Assembly (NCBI GenBank): GCA_030544185.1
Contig: JAUNRO010000020.1
Span: 3,676-12,907 of the forward strand
Length of the DNA: 9,232 nt
Source of the DNA: Propionibacteriaceae bacterium
GTDB lineage: Bacteria > Actinomycetota > Actinomycetes > Propionibacteriales > Propionibacteriaceae
Direction of reading: 5' to 3'
The notes under the pieces are model-generated. The model did not search any database and was not told where the DNA came from. It saw only the letters and a program-made list of their open reading frames with translations. This document shows positions 1 through 6,691 of the stretch, piece after piece; the first letter of the stretch is position 1, and each line of letters opens with the position of its first letter. A program made the translations under genes and the position numbers.

Positions 1-269
1 CTCTGATGGTGGTCCCGGCCGCAGCCGCCGGCAACCTGGTGCGCGGGTTCACGCTCGCCCTCTTCACCGCGATGGGAATCGGCGTGCTCACCGCCGTCGG
101 CGGCACCGTCGGCGCGTTCTATCTCGACACCGCACCGGGGGCGCTGATCGTGCTGCTGGCCATCGTCGTCTTCGCCCTGTCGTGGCCCGTCTCGGCACTC
201 AAGGACCGCCAGAGCCGCGCCGCCGCCGACGCGGCCGGCGACCCCGCGCCACTGGGGGTGACGTCGTGA
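1..269 (+). CDS. znuB: Metal (zinc/manganese) ABC transporter permease, ABC-3 family, 3' end only
   Basis: C-terminal part of an integral membrane permease that would carry zinc or manganese across the cytoplasmic membrane with an ATPase and a substrate-binding lipoprotein. The gene begins upstream of the window; complete codons run from position 3 and 88 residues are visible. What is seen: the conserved VVPAAAA segment, then two hydrophobic stretches (about residues 15-40 and 45-62) and a short charged, Ala-rich cytoplasmic tail. This matches the end of ABC-3 (ZnuB/MntB-type) permeases. Its stop overlaps the GTG start of a Zur repressor (GTGA, 266-269), which argues for zinc as substrate. 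The ATG at position 6 is an internal methionine, not a start. The symbol is inferred from context, since metal specificity cannot be read from this fragment. Confidence 0.8.
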   Translation, partial: LMVVPAAAAGNLVRGFTLALFTAMGIGVLTAVGGTVGAFYLDTAPGALIVLLAIVVFALSWPVSALKDRQSRAAADAAGDPAPLGVTS

Positions 270-673
270 GCACCCTGCCGGCCCGGCCGCCCCAACCGGG
301 GCTGCGCCGGACCCGCCAGCGCGCCGCCATCACCGCGCTGCTCGGCGAGGTCGACGACTTCCGCACCGCCCAGCAGATCCACGACCTGCTGCGGACCAAG
401 GGCGACTCCGTGGGGCTGACCACCGTCTATCGGACCCTGCAGGCGATGGCCGAAGCAGGCGAGGTGGACGTCATCCGCTCCGACGGCGAAGCGCTCTTCC
501 GCCGCTGCCACACCGCCGATCACCACCACCACCTGGTCTGCCGCCGGTGCGGACACGCGGTGGAGATCGTCGGCTCCGCCGTGGAGCAGTGGACCCGCTC
601 CGTCGCCACCGAACATGGCTTCCGCGACGTCGATCACGAGCTGGAGATCTTCGGCCTCTGTGCGAGGTGCTGA
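266..673 (+). CDS. zur: Fur-family zinc uptake repressor (Zur)
   Basis: Predicted 135-residue cytoplasmic zinc-dependent repressor that shuts off zinc-uptake genes when zinc is sufficient. The winged helix lies at about residues 15-75 (recognition region GLTTVYRTLQAM), followed by a dimerisation/metal domain. Two CxxC pairs (C92/C95 and C132/C135) form the structural zinc site. C81, the H86-H89 run, E107 and H124 fall where, from memory, Streptomyces coelicolor Zur binds its regulatory zinc ions. D68 is the likely remaining ligand. The HHHHLVCRxCG stretch and the EIFGLCxxC ending are typical of Zur and less so of iron-sensing Fur. The GTG at 266 is chosen because it overlaps the permease stop by 4 bp and follows a GGGGGTGA Shine-Dalgarno-like run. 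Earlier in-frame starts would lie deep inside the permease gene. Likely co-transcribed and coupled with the transporter it controls. Confidence 0.92.
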   Translation: MSTLPARPPQPGLRRTRQRAAITALLGEVDDFRTAQQIHDLLRTKGDSVGLTTVYRTLQAMAEAGEVDVIRSDGEALFRRCHTADHHHHLVCRRCGHAVEIVGSAVEQWTRSVATEHGFRDVDHELEIFGLCARC

Positions 674-759
674 CCGTCCGGGAGCGAGGCACTTCGCGAC
701 CTGGGGATCTCTTTGTCCTTGAACTGGAACGCCGCGCCCATGGGTTCTGGCAGATCCAC

Positions 760-1518
760 TTAGCGACTGGGTTTGAGCACCGCGAACGGGTCGGTGACCT
801 CGAGTTCGCGGGTGGTGAACCGATAGAGCCGCGCCGGCCGGCCGCCATGCTCTCCGGGCTCCGCGAGCCCACCGGTCGCGGCGAGCTGGCCGCGCCGCAC
901 CAGGATGCGCTGGAGATTCGTCACCGCGACCTCCTGATCGAGCGCGGCCTCATAGATGTCGCGCAGCTCCGCGAGGGTGAACTCGGGCGGGGCCAGGGCG
1001 AAGGCGATGTTGGTATACGAGAGTTTCGAGCGCATGCGCGCCACCCCCTCGCCCACGACGTGCGCGTGATCGAACGCCATCGGTTGCAGCGCATCGACCG
1101 GCAGCCACGCGGCGTGGGCCGGCAACCGGGGCCGGCTGGTGGCCGGCACGAGACCGAGGTACGCCGTCGCGATCGTCCGCTGCGACGGATCGCGCCCGGG
1201 CGCGCTGAGCGTCCGCAATTGCTCCAGATGGGCGATCTCGGCCAGATCGACCTGAGTGGCGAGGTGCCGGCGTACGCTCGCGCCGATCGCCTCCTCGGGT
1301 CCCACCGGACCGCTCGGAAGCGCCCAGTCCCCCGCGAACGGGGCGCGGCGACGGCGCCACGCGAGCACCGACAGGACGCAGGCATCCGCCTCGGATCGAA
1401 CCTGGAGGATCACCGCCAGCGCCTCATGACGGTACCTCGCCGGCTCGGCACCATCGGCCGCCCGTCCGACGGCGTGCTCACCCGCGACGGCGCACTCCTG
1501 GCTTCCGGCTTCGTCCAC
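760..1518 (-). CDS. nrtR: NrtR-like regulator of NAD biosynthesis (degenerate Nudix domain plus winged helix)
   Basis: 252-residue protein divergent from nadABC, predicted to repress NAD synthesis in response to an NAD-derived ligand (ADP-ribose or NAD in characterised NrtRs). Residues about 30-165 are a Nudix fold and 165-252 a C-terminal winged helix ending GGRPARLYRF...DPFAVL. The Nudix box spans G70-L92: G70, E76, R84, L86 and L92 are kept, but the three glutamates of REUxEE are H85, T88 and Q89, so hydrolysis is unlikely. Sequence and location resemble mycobacterial Rv1593c/NrtR (from memory). The GTG at 1518 gives an N-terminal extension of about 28 residues before the conserved RHEALAVIL. 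I see no other good start codon or Shine-Dalgarno sequence, and a -10 hexamer 6 nt upstream suggests a leaderless mRNA. It converges on zur with 86 bp between stops. That gap (674-759) holds no convincing terminator. Confidence 0.88.
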   Translation of the reverse strand: MDEAGSQECAVAGEHAVGRAADGAEPARYRHEALAVILQVRSEADACVLSVLAWRRRRAPFAGDWALPSGPVGPEEAIGASVRRHLATQVDLAEIAHLEQLRTLSAPGRDPSQRTIATAYLGLVPATSRPRLPAHAAWLPVDALQPMAFDHAHVVGEGVARMRSKLSYTNIAFALAPPEFTLAELRDIYEAALDQEVAVTNLQRILVRRGQLAATGGLAEPGEHGGRPARLYRFTTRELEVTDPFAVLKPSR

Positions 1519-1524
1519 GGGGCC

Positions 1525-1530
1525 ACACTA
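1525..1530 (-). promoter_or_regulatory. Candidate nrtR -10 element, leaderless arrangement
   Basis: Read on the minus strand this is TAGTGT (fits TAnnnT), followed by GGCCCC and then the GTG start at 1518. With 6 nt between hexamer and start codon, transcription would begin at or next to the GTG. There is no Shine-Dalgarno sequence, consistent with a leaderless transcript. No recognisable -35 was found. Confidence 0.5.
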
Positions 1531-1542
1531 TTCGACGGCGCG

Positions 1543-1578
1543 AGTTTTCGCCTGTTAGGCTGTAACCAGTTTTCGCCC
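1543..1578. promoter_or_regulatory. Candidate NrtR operator in the nrtR/nadA divergent promoter
   Basis: Two kinds of symmetry lie in this short, relatively AT-rich stretch. A 13-bp palindrome, GTTAGGCTGTAAC (1554-1566, arms GTTA/TAAC), with further C..G matches at 1551 and 1569, covers the nadA -10 hexamer. A perfect 10-bp direct repeat, AGTTTTCGCC, sits at 1543-1552 and 1569-1578, flanking the palindrome. An operator here could repress nadABC and, being about 25-50 bp from the nrtR start, autoregulate nrtR. Assignment to NrtR is inference from position; I did not match it to a known motif. Confidence 0.45.
1556..1561 (+). promoter_or_regulatory. Candidate nadA -10 element
   Basis: TAGGCT fits TAnnnT and is preceded by TG plus one base (1553-1555), an extended -10 arrangement. 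A weak -35-like TTCGAC lies at 1531-1536 with a long 19-bp spacer. Transcription would start near 1568, giving a leader of about 40 nt containing the nadA Shine-Dalgarno sequence. Confidence 0.45.
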
Positions 1579-1600
1579 CATGAGCGATAACCTGACCACC

Positions 1601-1605
1601 GGAGG
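1601..1605 (+). promoter_or_regulatory. Shine-Dalgarno sequence of nadA
   Basis: GGAGG followed by 4 nt and then ATG at 1610. This decides the nadA start: the earlier in-frame ATG at 1580 has no purine-rich site and would place this GGAGG inside the coding sequence. Confidence 0.7.
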
Positions 1606-1609
1606 ACGA

Positions 1610-2641
1610 ATGACGACCACCGATCTGGGCACCACCGCCGTCCCGACGAGCGAGGACTGGGAGAACTGGAGCCCCGCGGAGCTGGCGGCCTGGGCGGCCG
1701 AGGTGCGCCGCCTCGCCGAGGAGAAGGACGCGGTCATCCTCGCGCACAACTATCAGCTGCCGGCGATCCAGGATGTCGCCCACCACGTCGGGGACTCGCT
1801 AGCGCTGTCCCGGCTCGCCGCCACCGCGACCCAGGGCACGATCGTGTTCGCGGGCGTGCACTTCATGGCCGAGACCGCCAAGATCCTCTCCCCCGACAAG
1901 ACGGTGCTGATCCCCGACGAGAACGCCGGTTGCTCGCTGGCCGACACGATCACCGCCGACCAGCTGCGCGAGTGGAAGGCCGAGCACCCCGGTGCGGTCG
2001 TGGTGTCCTATGTGAACACCACCGCCGCCGTGAAGGCCGAGACCGACATCTGCTGCACCTCCTCGAACGCCGTCGACGTCGTGCGCTCGATCCCCGAGGA
2101 CACCCCGATCCTGTTCTGCCCCGACCAGTTCCTCGGCGCCCACGTGCGCCGCGAAACCGGCCGCAAGAACATCCACGTGTGGCTCGGCGAGTGCCACGTG
2201 CACGCCGACATCTCCCCGGCCGACCTGGAGCAGCAGGTCCGCGACAACCCCGAGGCCGAGCTGTTCGTCCATCCCGAGTGCGGCTGCACGACGAGCGCGC
2301 TGTGGCTGGCCTCCTCGGGTGAGATCCCCCAGGACCGGACCCACATCCTGTCCACCGGCGGCATGCTCGACGAGGCTCGCAAGACCACGGCGAAGACGGT
2401 GCTTGTGGCGACCGAGGTCGGCATGTTGCACCAGCTCCGCAAGGCCAACAAGACGACCGACTTCCAGGCCGTCAACCCGCAGGCCGCGTGCCGGTTCATG
2501 CAGATGATCACCCCGCCGAAGCTCCTGCGCAGCCTGCGCGAGGGCACCGATGAGGTCGACGTCGATCCCGAGACCGCGGCCAAGGCGCGCGCGGCGGTCG
2601 AGCGCATGATCGCCATCGGCAACCCCGGCACCGGGGAATGA
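1610..2641 (+). CDS. nadA: Quinolinate synthase NadA
   Basis: 343-residue cytoplasmic [4Fe-4S] enzyme that condenses iminoaspartate (from NadB) with dihydroxyacetone phosphate to give quinolinate, the second step of de novo NAD synthesis from aspartate. Family landmarks seen: [20 protein letters not shown] near the N-terminus, [62 protein letters not shown] and [15 protein letters not shown]108, C195 and C294 are the probable cluster ligands, with spacing close to the three cluster cysteines of long-type NadA (E. coli, M. tuberculosis). C148/C149 and C224/C226 are extra cysteines. Length is normal. Start at 1610 is set by GGAGG at 1601-1605. First gene of nadABC; its stop overlaps the nadB ATG (ATGA, 2638-2641). 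Probably repressed by the divergent NrtR-like protein. Confidence 0.96.
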   Translation: MTTTDLGTTAVPTSEDWENWSPAELAAWAAEVRRLAEEKDAVILAHNYQLPAIQDVAHHVGDSLALSRLAATATQGTIVFAGVHFMAETAKILSPDKTVLIPDENAGCSLADTITADQLREWKAEHPGAVVVSYVNTTAAVKAETDICCTSSNAVDVVRSIPEDTPILFCPDQFLGAHVRRETGRKNIHVWLGECHVHADISPADLEQQVRDNPEAELFVHPECGCTTSALWLASSGEIPQDRTHILSTGGMLDEARKTTAKTVLVATEVGMLHQLRKANKTTDFQAVNPQAACRFMQMITPPKLLRSLREGTDEVDVDPETAAKARAAVERMIAIGNPGTGE

Positions 2642-4359
2642 GCGTGAGCGATCGGCCCCGTTCCGCACAGGCTCCGGCCACCGTCGACGCCCCGGCCCCG
2701 CTCGCCGGAGCCCGCGGCATCCCGGGCGAACTCGCCACGCCCCCGGCCACCTGGACCGACTCCGCCCAGGTGATCGTGATCGGCTCCGGTGCCGCGGGGC
2801 TGGCGGCGACCGTCGAGCTCGCGACGGCGGGCATCGACACGCTCGTGGTCACCCGGGGTGAGGTCACCGAGACCGCGACGGACTGGGCCCAGGGCGGCTT
2901 GGCCGCGGTCTGGTCCGACGAGGACTCCCTCGCCCTGCACGTCTCCGACACCCTCACCGCAGGAGCGGGGCTGTGCGACGTGGACGCCGTCTGGGACCTC
3001 GTCTCCTCCGCGCCCGAGGCGATCGAACAGCTCATCACCCTCGGCGCGCAGTTCGACACCGACGCCACCGGCGCCTATGACCTGCACCTCGAGGGCGGCC
3101 ACCACGCCCGCCGCATCCTGCACGCGGGCGGCGATGCGACGGGGCGGGAGGTGCAGCGTACGCTCGCCGCCGCCCTCCATGCCGCCGTCCTCAACCCGGC
3201 GTCCTCGATCCGGGTGCGGGCGCACACCCGGCTGATCGACGTGCTCACCGACGCCGACGGGGCGGCCTGCGGCGTCCGCGTGATCGACGCCGACGGGGCC
3301 ATCGGCGAGATCGCGAGCCCCGCCGTGGTGCTCGCGGCGGGTGGCATCGGCCAGCTCTGGTCGCTGACCACCAACCCGTCGGTGGCGACCGGGGACGGGA
3401 TCGCCGCGGCGCTGCGGGCGGGTGCGACGATCCGCGACATCGAGTTCGTCCAGTTCCACCCCACGATCCTGGTCGTGCCGGAGAGCCACCGCGTGCCGGG
3501 CGACCGGGGCGTACTCATCTCCGAAGCCGTCCGCGGCGAAGGCGCCTTCCTCATCGACCACACCGGGGCCCGCGTCATGCAGGGGCTCCACCCGCTCGCC
3601 GATCTCGCCCCGCGCGACGTCGTCGCGGCGTCGATGGAGGCGCACATGGCCCGCACCCACGAGCCGAACCTCTTCCTCGATGCCACGCACTTCGGCGCCG
3701 AGAAGTGGGAATCGCACTTCCCGTCGATCCTGGCCATGTGCCGCGAGCGCGGGGTCGATCCGGTGACGGAGCCGATCCCGGTGCGGCCGGCCGCGCACTA
3801 TCTGTGCGGCGGGGTCGAGGCGGACCTGCAGGGCACCACCGGCGTCCAGGGGCTCTATGCGGTCGGCGAGATCGCGGCCACCGGGGTCCAGGGCGCGAAC
3901 CGGCTGGCGTCCAACTCGGTCACCGAGGGCCTGGTGGCGGGCGAGCGGCTGGGCGGGCAGCTGGTCGGCGACCGGTTCGGCTGGAGCGGTGCGGAGCCGG
4001 TACGCCGGGACGCTGCCCCGCTGACCGATCCGGCGGCGCTCGTCGACCTGCGCCGGGCGACCGACCACGGGGTCGCGGTGCACCGCACCGACGCCGGGCT
4101 GAAGGCGGCGCTGAGGACGCTCGGCAACGTGCCGGCCACCGAGGAGCTCTCGCACGAGGGGCTCGACGCGGAGAACCTGCGCACCGTCGGCACGCTCGTC
4201 GCCACGTCCGCGCTGACCCGCACGGAGTCCCGCGGCTGCCACCGACGCGCCGATCATCCGGGACAGGTGCCGGCCTGGGTGCGACGATTGACCCTGCGCC
4301 TGGACGGCAGCCGGTTGCGCATCGGCCAACAGACCATCAACGAAGAGGACGTCGCATGA
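2638..4359 (+). CDS. nadB: L-aspartate oxidase NadB
   Basis: 573-residue flavoprotein that oxidises L-aspartate to iminoaspartate, the unstable substrate handed to NadA. The FAD-binding GSGAAG is at residues 49-54 after a strand VIVIG. Other landmarks are [20 protein letters not shown] (from E152), [35 protein letters not shown] and [10 protein letters not shown]274, R326, H387 and R422 fit the spacing of E. coli NadB active-site H244, R290, H351 and R386. An N-terminal extension of about 40 Pro/Ala-rich residues precedes the FAD domain, making it slightly longer than usual. Start ambiguity: ATG 2638 overlaps the nadA stop (ATGA) but abuts GGGGA, whereas GTG 2644 has that GGGGA at 6-nt spacing; they differ by two residues. 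The stop overlaps the nadC start, so all three nad genes are coupled. Confidence 0.96.
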   Translation: MSVSDRPRSAQAPATVDAPAPLAGARGIPGELATPPATWTDSAQVIVIGSGAAGLAATVELATAGIDTLVVTRGEVTETATDWAQGGLAAVWSDEDSLALHVSDTLTAGAGLCDVDAVWDLVSSAPEAIEQLITLGAQFDTDATGAYDLHLEGGHHARRILHAGGDATGREVQRTLAAALHAAVLNPASSIRVRAHTRLIDVLTDADGAACGVRVIDADGAIGEIASPAVVLAAGGIGQLWSLTTNPSVATGDGIAAALRAGATIRDIEFVQFHPTILVVPESHRVPGDRGVLISEAVRGEGAFLIDHTGARVMQGLHPLADLAPRDVVAASMEAHMARTHEPNLFLDATHFGAEKWESHFPSILAMCRERGVDPVTEPIPVRPAAHYLCGGVEADLQGTTGVQGLYAVGEIAATGVQGANRLASNSVTEGLVAGERLGGQLVGDRFGWSGAEPVRRDAAPLTDPAALVDLRRATDHGVAVHRTDAGLKAALRTLGNVPATEELSHEGLDAENLRTVGTLVATSALTRTESRGCHRRADHPGQVPAWVRRLTLRLDGSRLRIGQQTINEEDVA

Positions 4360-5249
4360 ACTGGCCCGCCGAGATCACCACCGCCCTGACCGACGCCGGG
4401 TTGGACCCGGCCCACGTCGCCGAGGTCATCGACCGGACCCTGGATGAGGACCTGTCCTGGGGCCCGGACGTCACCTCGGAGGCGACCCTGCCCGCCGATG
4501 CGTCCGGGACCGCCGACGTCGTGGCGCGCCAGCCGGGCTGTCTCGCCGGCGTACCCGTCGCCGCCGCCGTCATGCACACCATGGCCGCCCGCCAGGGCGC
4601 CGAGGTGACGACCACGCTCGTGGCCGCCGACGGCGACCGCGTGGCCAAGGGCGACCTGGTCCTCACCGTGACCGGTCCCCTGCGCTGCCTGCTCACCGGC
4701 GAGCGCACGATGCTCAACCTGCTCTGCCAGCTGTCCGGGGTCGCCACCGCGACCGCGCACTGGGCCGATGCGCTGGCGGGCACGGGCGCCAAGGTGCGCG
4801 ACACGCGCAAGACGGTGCCGGGGCTGCGGGTGCTGCAGAAGTACGCGGTGCGGTGCGGCGGTGGGGTCAACCACCGGATGGGGCTCGGCGATGCGGCGCT
4901 GATCAAGGACAACCACGTCGCGGCCGCCGGGTCGGTGGCGGCGGCGTTCCGCGCCGTCCGCGAGCGCGCGCCCGAGGTCGCCGTGGAGGTCGAGGTGGAC
5001 AACCTGGACCAGCTCGCCGAGGCCGTCGACGCGGGTGCCGACCTGATCCTGCTCGACAACATGACCCCCGCGCAGATGCGCGAGGCCGTCGCTCTCTGCC
5101 GGCCAGCCGGCGTCCGCACCGAGGCGAGCGGCGGGCTCACGCTGAACGACGCCGCGGCGGTCGGGGCGACGGGCGTGGACTACATCGCCGTCGGGGCGCT
5201 CACCCACTCCGCCGTCGTGCTCGACCTGGGGTTCGACCTGCGGGCGTGA
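4356..5249 (+). CDS. nadC: Nicotinate-nucleotide diphosphorylase (carboxylating), quinolinate phosphoribosyltransferase NadC
   Basis: 297-residue cytoplasmic enzyme that joins quinolinate and phosphoribosyl pyrophosphate, releasing CO2 and pyrophosphate to give nicotinate mononucleotide. It closes the aspartate-to-NaMN route encoded by nadABC. Seen: the N-terminal open-faced sandwich domain (about 1-125), then the barrel with RDTRKTVPGLRVLQKYAV, GGGVNHRMGL, LIKDNH, EVEVDN, LLDNM, EASGGL and GVDYIAVGALTHS. R151/K152, H173/R174 and K184 keep the spacing of substrate-binding residues in the M. tuberculosis enzyme (from memory). ATG 4356 overlaps the nadB stop by 4 bp (ATGA, 4356-4359), with GAGG at 4345-4348 as ribosome binding site. 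The same reading frame stays open far upstream inside nadB, but that is a shadow. The 5250-5354 gap after it holds no clear terminator. Confidence 0.97.
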   Translation: MNWPAEITTALTDAGLDPAHVAEVIDRTLDEDLSWGPDVTSEATLPADASGTADVVARQPGCLAGVPVAAAVMHTMAARQGAEVTTTLVAADGDRVAKGDLVLTVTGPLRCLLTGERTMLNLLCQLSGVATATAHWADALAGTGAKVRDTRKTVPGLRVLQKYAVRCGGGVNHRMGLGDAALIKDNHVAAAGSVAAAFRAVRERAPEVAVEVEVDNLDQLAEAVDAGADLILLDNMTPAQMREAVALCRPAGVRTEASGGLTLNDAAAVGATGVDYIAVGALTHSAVVLDLGFDLRA

Positions 5250-5354
5250 GGAGGGTCCTACTCCGTGCTGTCGCGGCGCGGTGAGCAGTGCGCGGCCCCG
5301 GCCCCAGCAGGCGGCGGTCCTTGAGACCCGGGGGGGAAATGGTTGACTCGTCCC

Positions 5355-5783
5355 ATGACTCCGCCGGTGTTCCCGCGCCGATCGCTTCTCGCCCTGAGCC
5401 TGCTTTCGCTGGGCGTACCCCTGGCATCCTGTGGGTTCGACGACCCCAACCGGGGAACCGTCCCACCCGAGGGTGCGGACACACGCTGGGTGAACGCCTA
5501 TCTCGACGCCCTGGCTGCCGGTGACCTGGCGGCCTTGGTGCGGCTGTTCAACCGGGAGGACGCCCAGACGCTCGCGGAACGTCATCTCGAGGCGCGCGGC
5601 CACCGCAGGTGGTTCATCAGAACCAGGGAGGATCTCGGCGTGTCCCCGGCGGTCCCGGTCTTCCGTCTGGGCGTGAGCAGCACGGCCGACGGTGAGGTCG
5701 AGCAGACCTGGGTGATGCGGATCATGTGGGTGGTCAAGGAACAGGACTGGACGTTCATGGAGGATCAGGGGCTCGGCGACTAG
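5355..5783 (+). CDS. Small putative lipoprotein, possible NTF2-like fold, function unknown
   Basis: 142-residue protein I do not recognise. The N-terminus has an arginine pair (R8-R9), a Leu-rich hydrophobic core and a lipobox LASC with the lipidated cysteine at residue 26, so it should be exported and anchored to the outer face of the membrane. The RRSLL sequence is loosely Tat-like. The mature part (DTRWVNAYLDALAAGDLAALVRLFN, then a long helix and a strand-rich end with VMRIMWVV and WTFMEDQG) resembles small NTF2/SnoaL-like domains, but this is inference. Start is uncertain: ATG 5355 has no good Shine-Dalgarno, though TTGACT lies 6 nt upstream. TTG 5343 follows a 7-G run at 6 nt and would add four residues (MTRP). 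It follows nadC on the same strand after about 105 bp and runs convergent to recO, stops 7 bp apart. Confidence 0.72.
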   Translation: MTPPVFPRRSLLALSLLSLGVPLASCGFDDPNRGTVPPEGADTRWVNAYLDALAAGDLAALVRLFNREDAQTLAERHLEARGHRRWFIRTREDLGVSPAVPVFRLGVSSTADGEVEQTWVMRIMWVVKEQDWTFMEDQGLGD

Positions 5784-5790
5784 CCAGCCG

Positions 5791-6531
5791 TCAGCGCTCC
5801 ACGTGGGACAGAGAGCGCAGGCCGCGCTCGAGGTGCCAGGTGACGAACGCGGCGGTGAGTCCACTGCCCTCCCGGATGACCTCGGGCGGGGCCTCGCGGG
5901 TGGCGGGCCAGTTCCCGGTGAGCAGCGCGGTGAGGTACGCCAGGGTCTGCGGGCGGGGCTGCGCCGATCCCGGCGGGCGGCACACGGAGCAGACGACCCC
6001 ACCGGCGGACGGGGAGAACGCACGGTGCGGCCCCGGGTCGCCGCACTTGGCGCAGTCGGTGAACGTCGGCGCATAGCCGGCGACGGCGAGCGAGCGGAGC
6101 AGGAACGAGTCGAGAATCGTGGCGGTCTCGCGGGGCCCGTCGGAGGTGCCCTCGTTCAGCACCCGGAGCGCGCCGACGAGCAACAGAAATTGCTGGACCG
6201 CGGGTTGCCCCTCCTCGACGACCAGCCGGTCGGCGGTCTCGAGCATCACCTGGCCGGCCGTATACCGCGGGAAGTCGCTCGCCAGCTTCTCCCCGAACGC
6301 GTGCAGCGACTCCACCTGGGCAACGATGTCGAGGCTGCGTCCCGTGGCGAGCTGGATGTCAATGTGGCTGAACGGCTCCAGCCGCGCACCGAACTTCGAC
6401 GATGTGCGACGCACCCCGCGCGCCGCCGCGCGTACCTTCCCGTGCCGGCGCGAGAGCAGCGTGATGATGCGGTCGGCCTCGCCCAGCTTGTGGGTCCGGA
6501 GCACGACGGCTTCATCACGATAGGTGGGCAC
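5791..6531 (-). CDS. recO: DNA repair protein RecO
   Basis: 246-residue recombination mediator of the RecFOR pathway. It binds single-stranded DNA and SSB and, with RecR, helps load RecA at gaps. N-terminal OB-fold at about residues 1-80, starting with the typical YRDEAVVLRTHKLGEADRI and GKVRAAARGVRR. A helical C-terminal domain carries a four-cysteine zinc site, C160/C163 and C181/C184, with the usual GGVVC before the second pair. Length is normal for the family. GTG at 6531 is chosen because homologues begin just before YRDEAVVLRTH. The frame is open a further 56 codons upstream, but that stretch looks non-coding. A -10-like hexamer lies 6 nt before this GTG. Divergent from uppS (160 bp between starts) and convergent with the lipoprotein gene. 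In M. tuberculosis recO and uppS are adjacent but in the same direction (from memory). Confidence 0.94.
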   Translation of the reverse strand: MPTYRDEAVVLRTHKLGEADRIITLLSRRHGKVRAAARGVRRTSSKFGARLEPFSHIDIQLATGRSLDIVAQVESLHAFGEKLASDFPRYTAGQVMLETADRLVVEEGQPAVQQFLLLVGALRVLNEGTSDGPRETATILDSFLLRSLAVAGYAPTFTDCAKCGDPGPHRAFSPSAGGVVCSVCRPPGSAQPRPQTLAYLTALLTGNWPATREAPPEVIREGSGLTAAFVTWHLERGLRSLSHVER

Positions 6532-6537
6532 CGCCCC

Positions 6538-6543
6538 AGTATC
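6538..6543 (-). promoter_or_regulatory. Candidate recO -10 element, leaderless arrangement
   Basis: Minus-strand GATACT (4 of 6 to TATAAT), then GGGGCG, then the GTG start at 6531: the same 6-nt gap as for nrtR and uppS. The GGGG could instead act as a weak Shine-Dalgarno sequence, so this is the least certain of the three. No -35 seen. Confidence 0.35.
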
Positions 6544-6679
6544 GCCGACCCGCCGCCCCGTCCCCGCCAGCGCACGATGCGCGTCGCGGCGCCAGGGCTG
6601 TTCTCGCCTGCCCCGCCACTGTCGTGATAGCAGCACCACACGGGCACACCAGAGCCCACGGCACGGGGCGGGCCCTCGA

Positions 6680-6685
6680 TAGTCT
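6680..6685 (+). promoter_or_regulatory. Candidate uppS -10 element, leaderless arrangement
   Basis: TAGTCT (fits TAnnnT), then GGCCCA, then the GTG start at 6692. The 15-nt block matches the nrtR block (TAGTGT-GGCCCC-GTG) at 13 of 15 positions. There is no purine-rich ribosome binding site before uppS, which supports transcription starting at the GTG. The rest of the 160-bp recO-uppS gap (6532-6691) shows nothing else I can name. Confidence 0.5.
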
Positions 6686-6691
6686 GGCCCA

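Noticed and set aside
674..759. Possible bidirectional terminator between convergent zur and nrtR
   Set aside because: Only a 4-bp stem (GCGA/TCGC, 684-697) with no U-tract; too weak to call.
1580..1609. Upstream ATG start for nadA adding 10 residues
   Set aside because: No ribosome binding site before it, and the strong GGAGG at 1601-1605 is placed for the ATG at 1610.
2008..4329. 773-codon open frame on the minus strand opposite nadA/nadB
   Set aside because: Composition is the Arg/Gly/Asp/His-rich mirror expected opposite high-GC genes, and it covers two certain enzymes. No domain is recognisable.
5316..5328. Small inverted repeat GGTC/GACC upstream of the lipoprotein gene
   Set aside because: Four-base arms in GC-rich sequence, not extended and not near a promoter I can define.
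4254..6074. 606-codon open frame on the minus strand opposite nadC and beyond
   Set aside because: Low-complexity shadow of nadC, the lipoprotein gene and recO, with no recognisable protein features.
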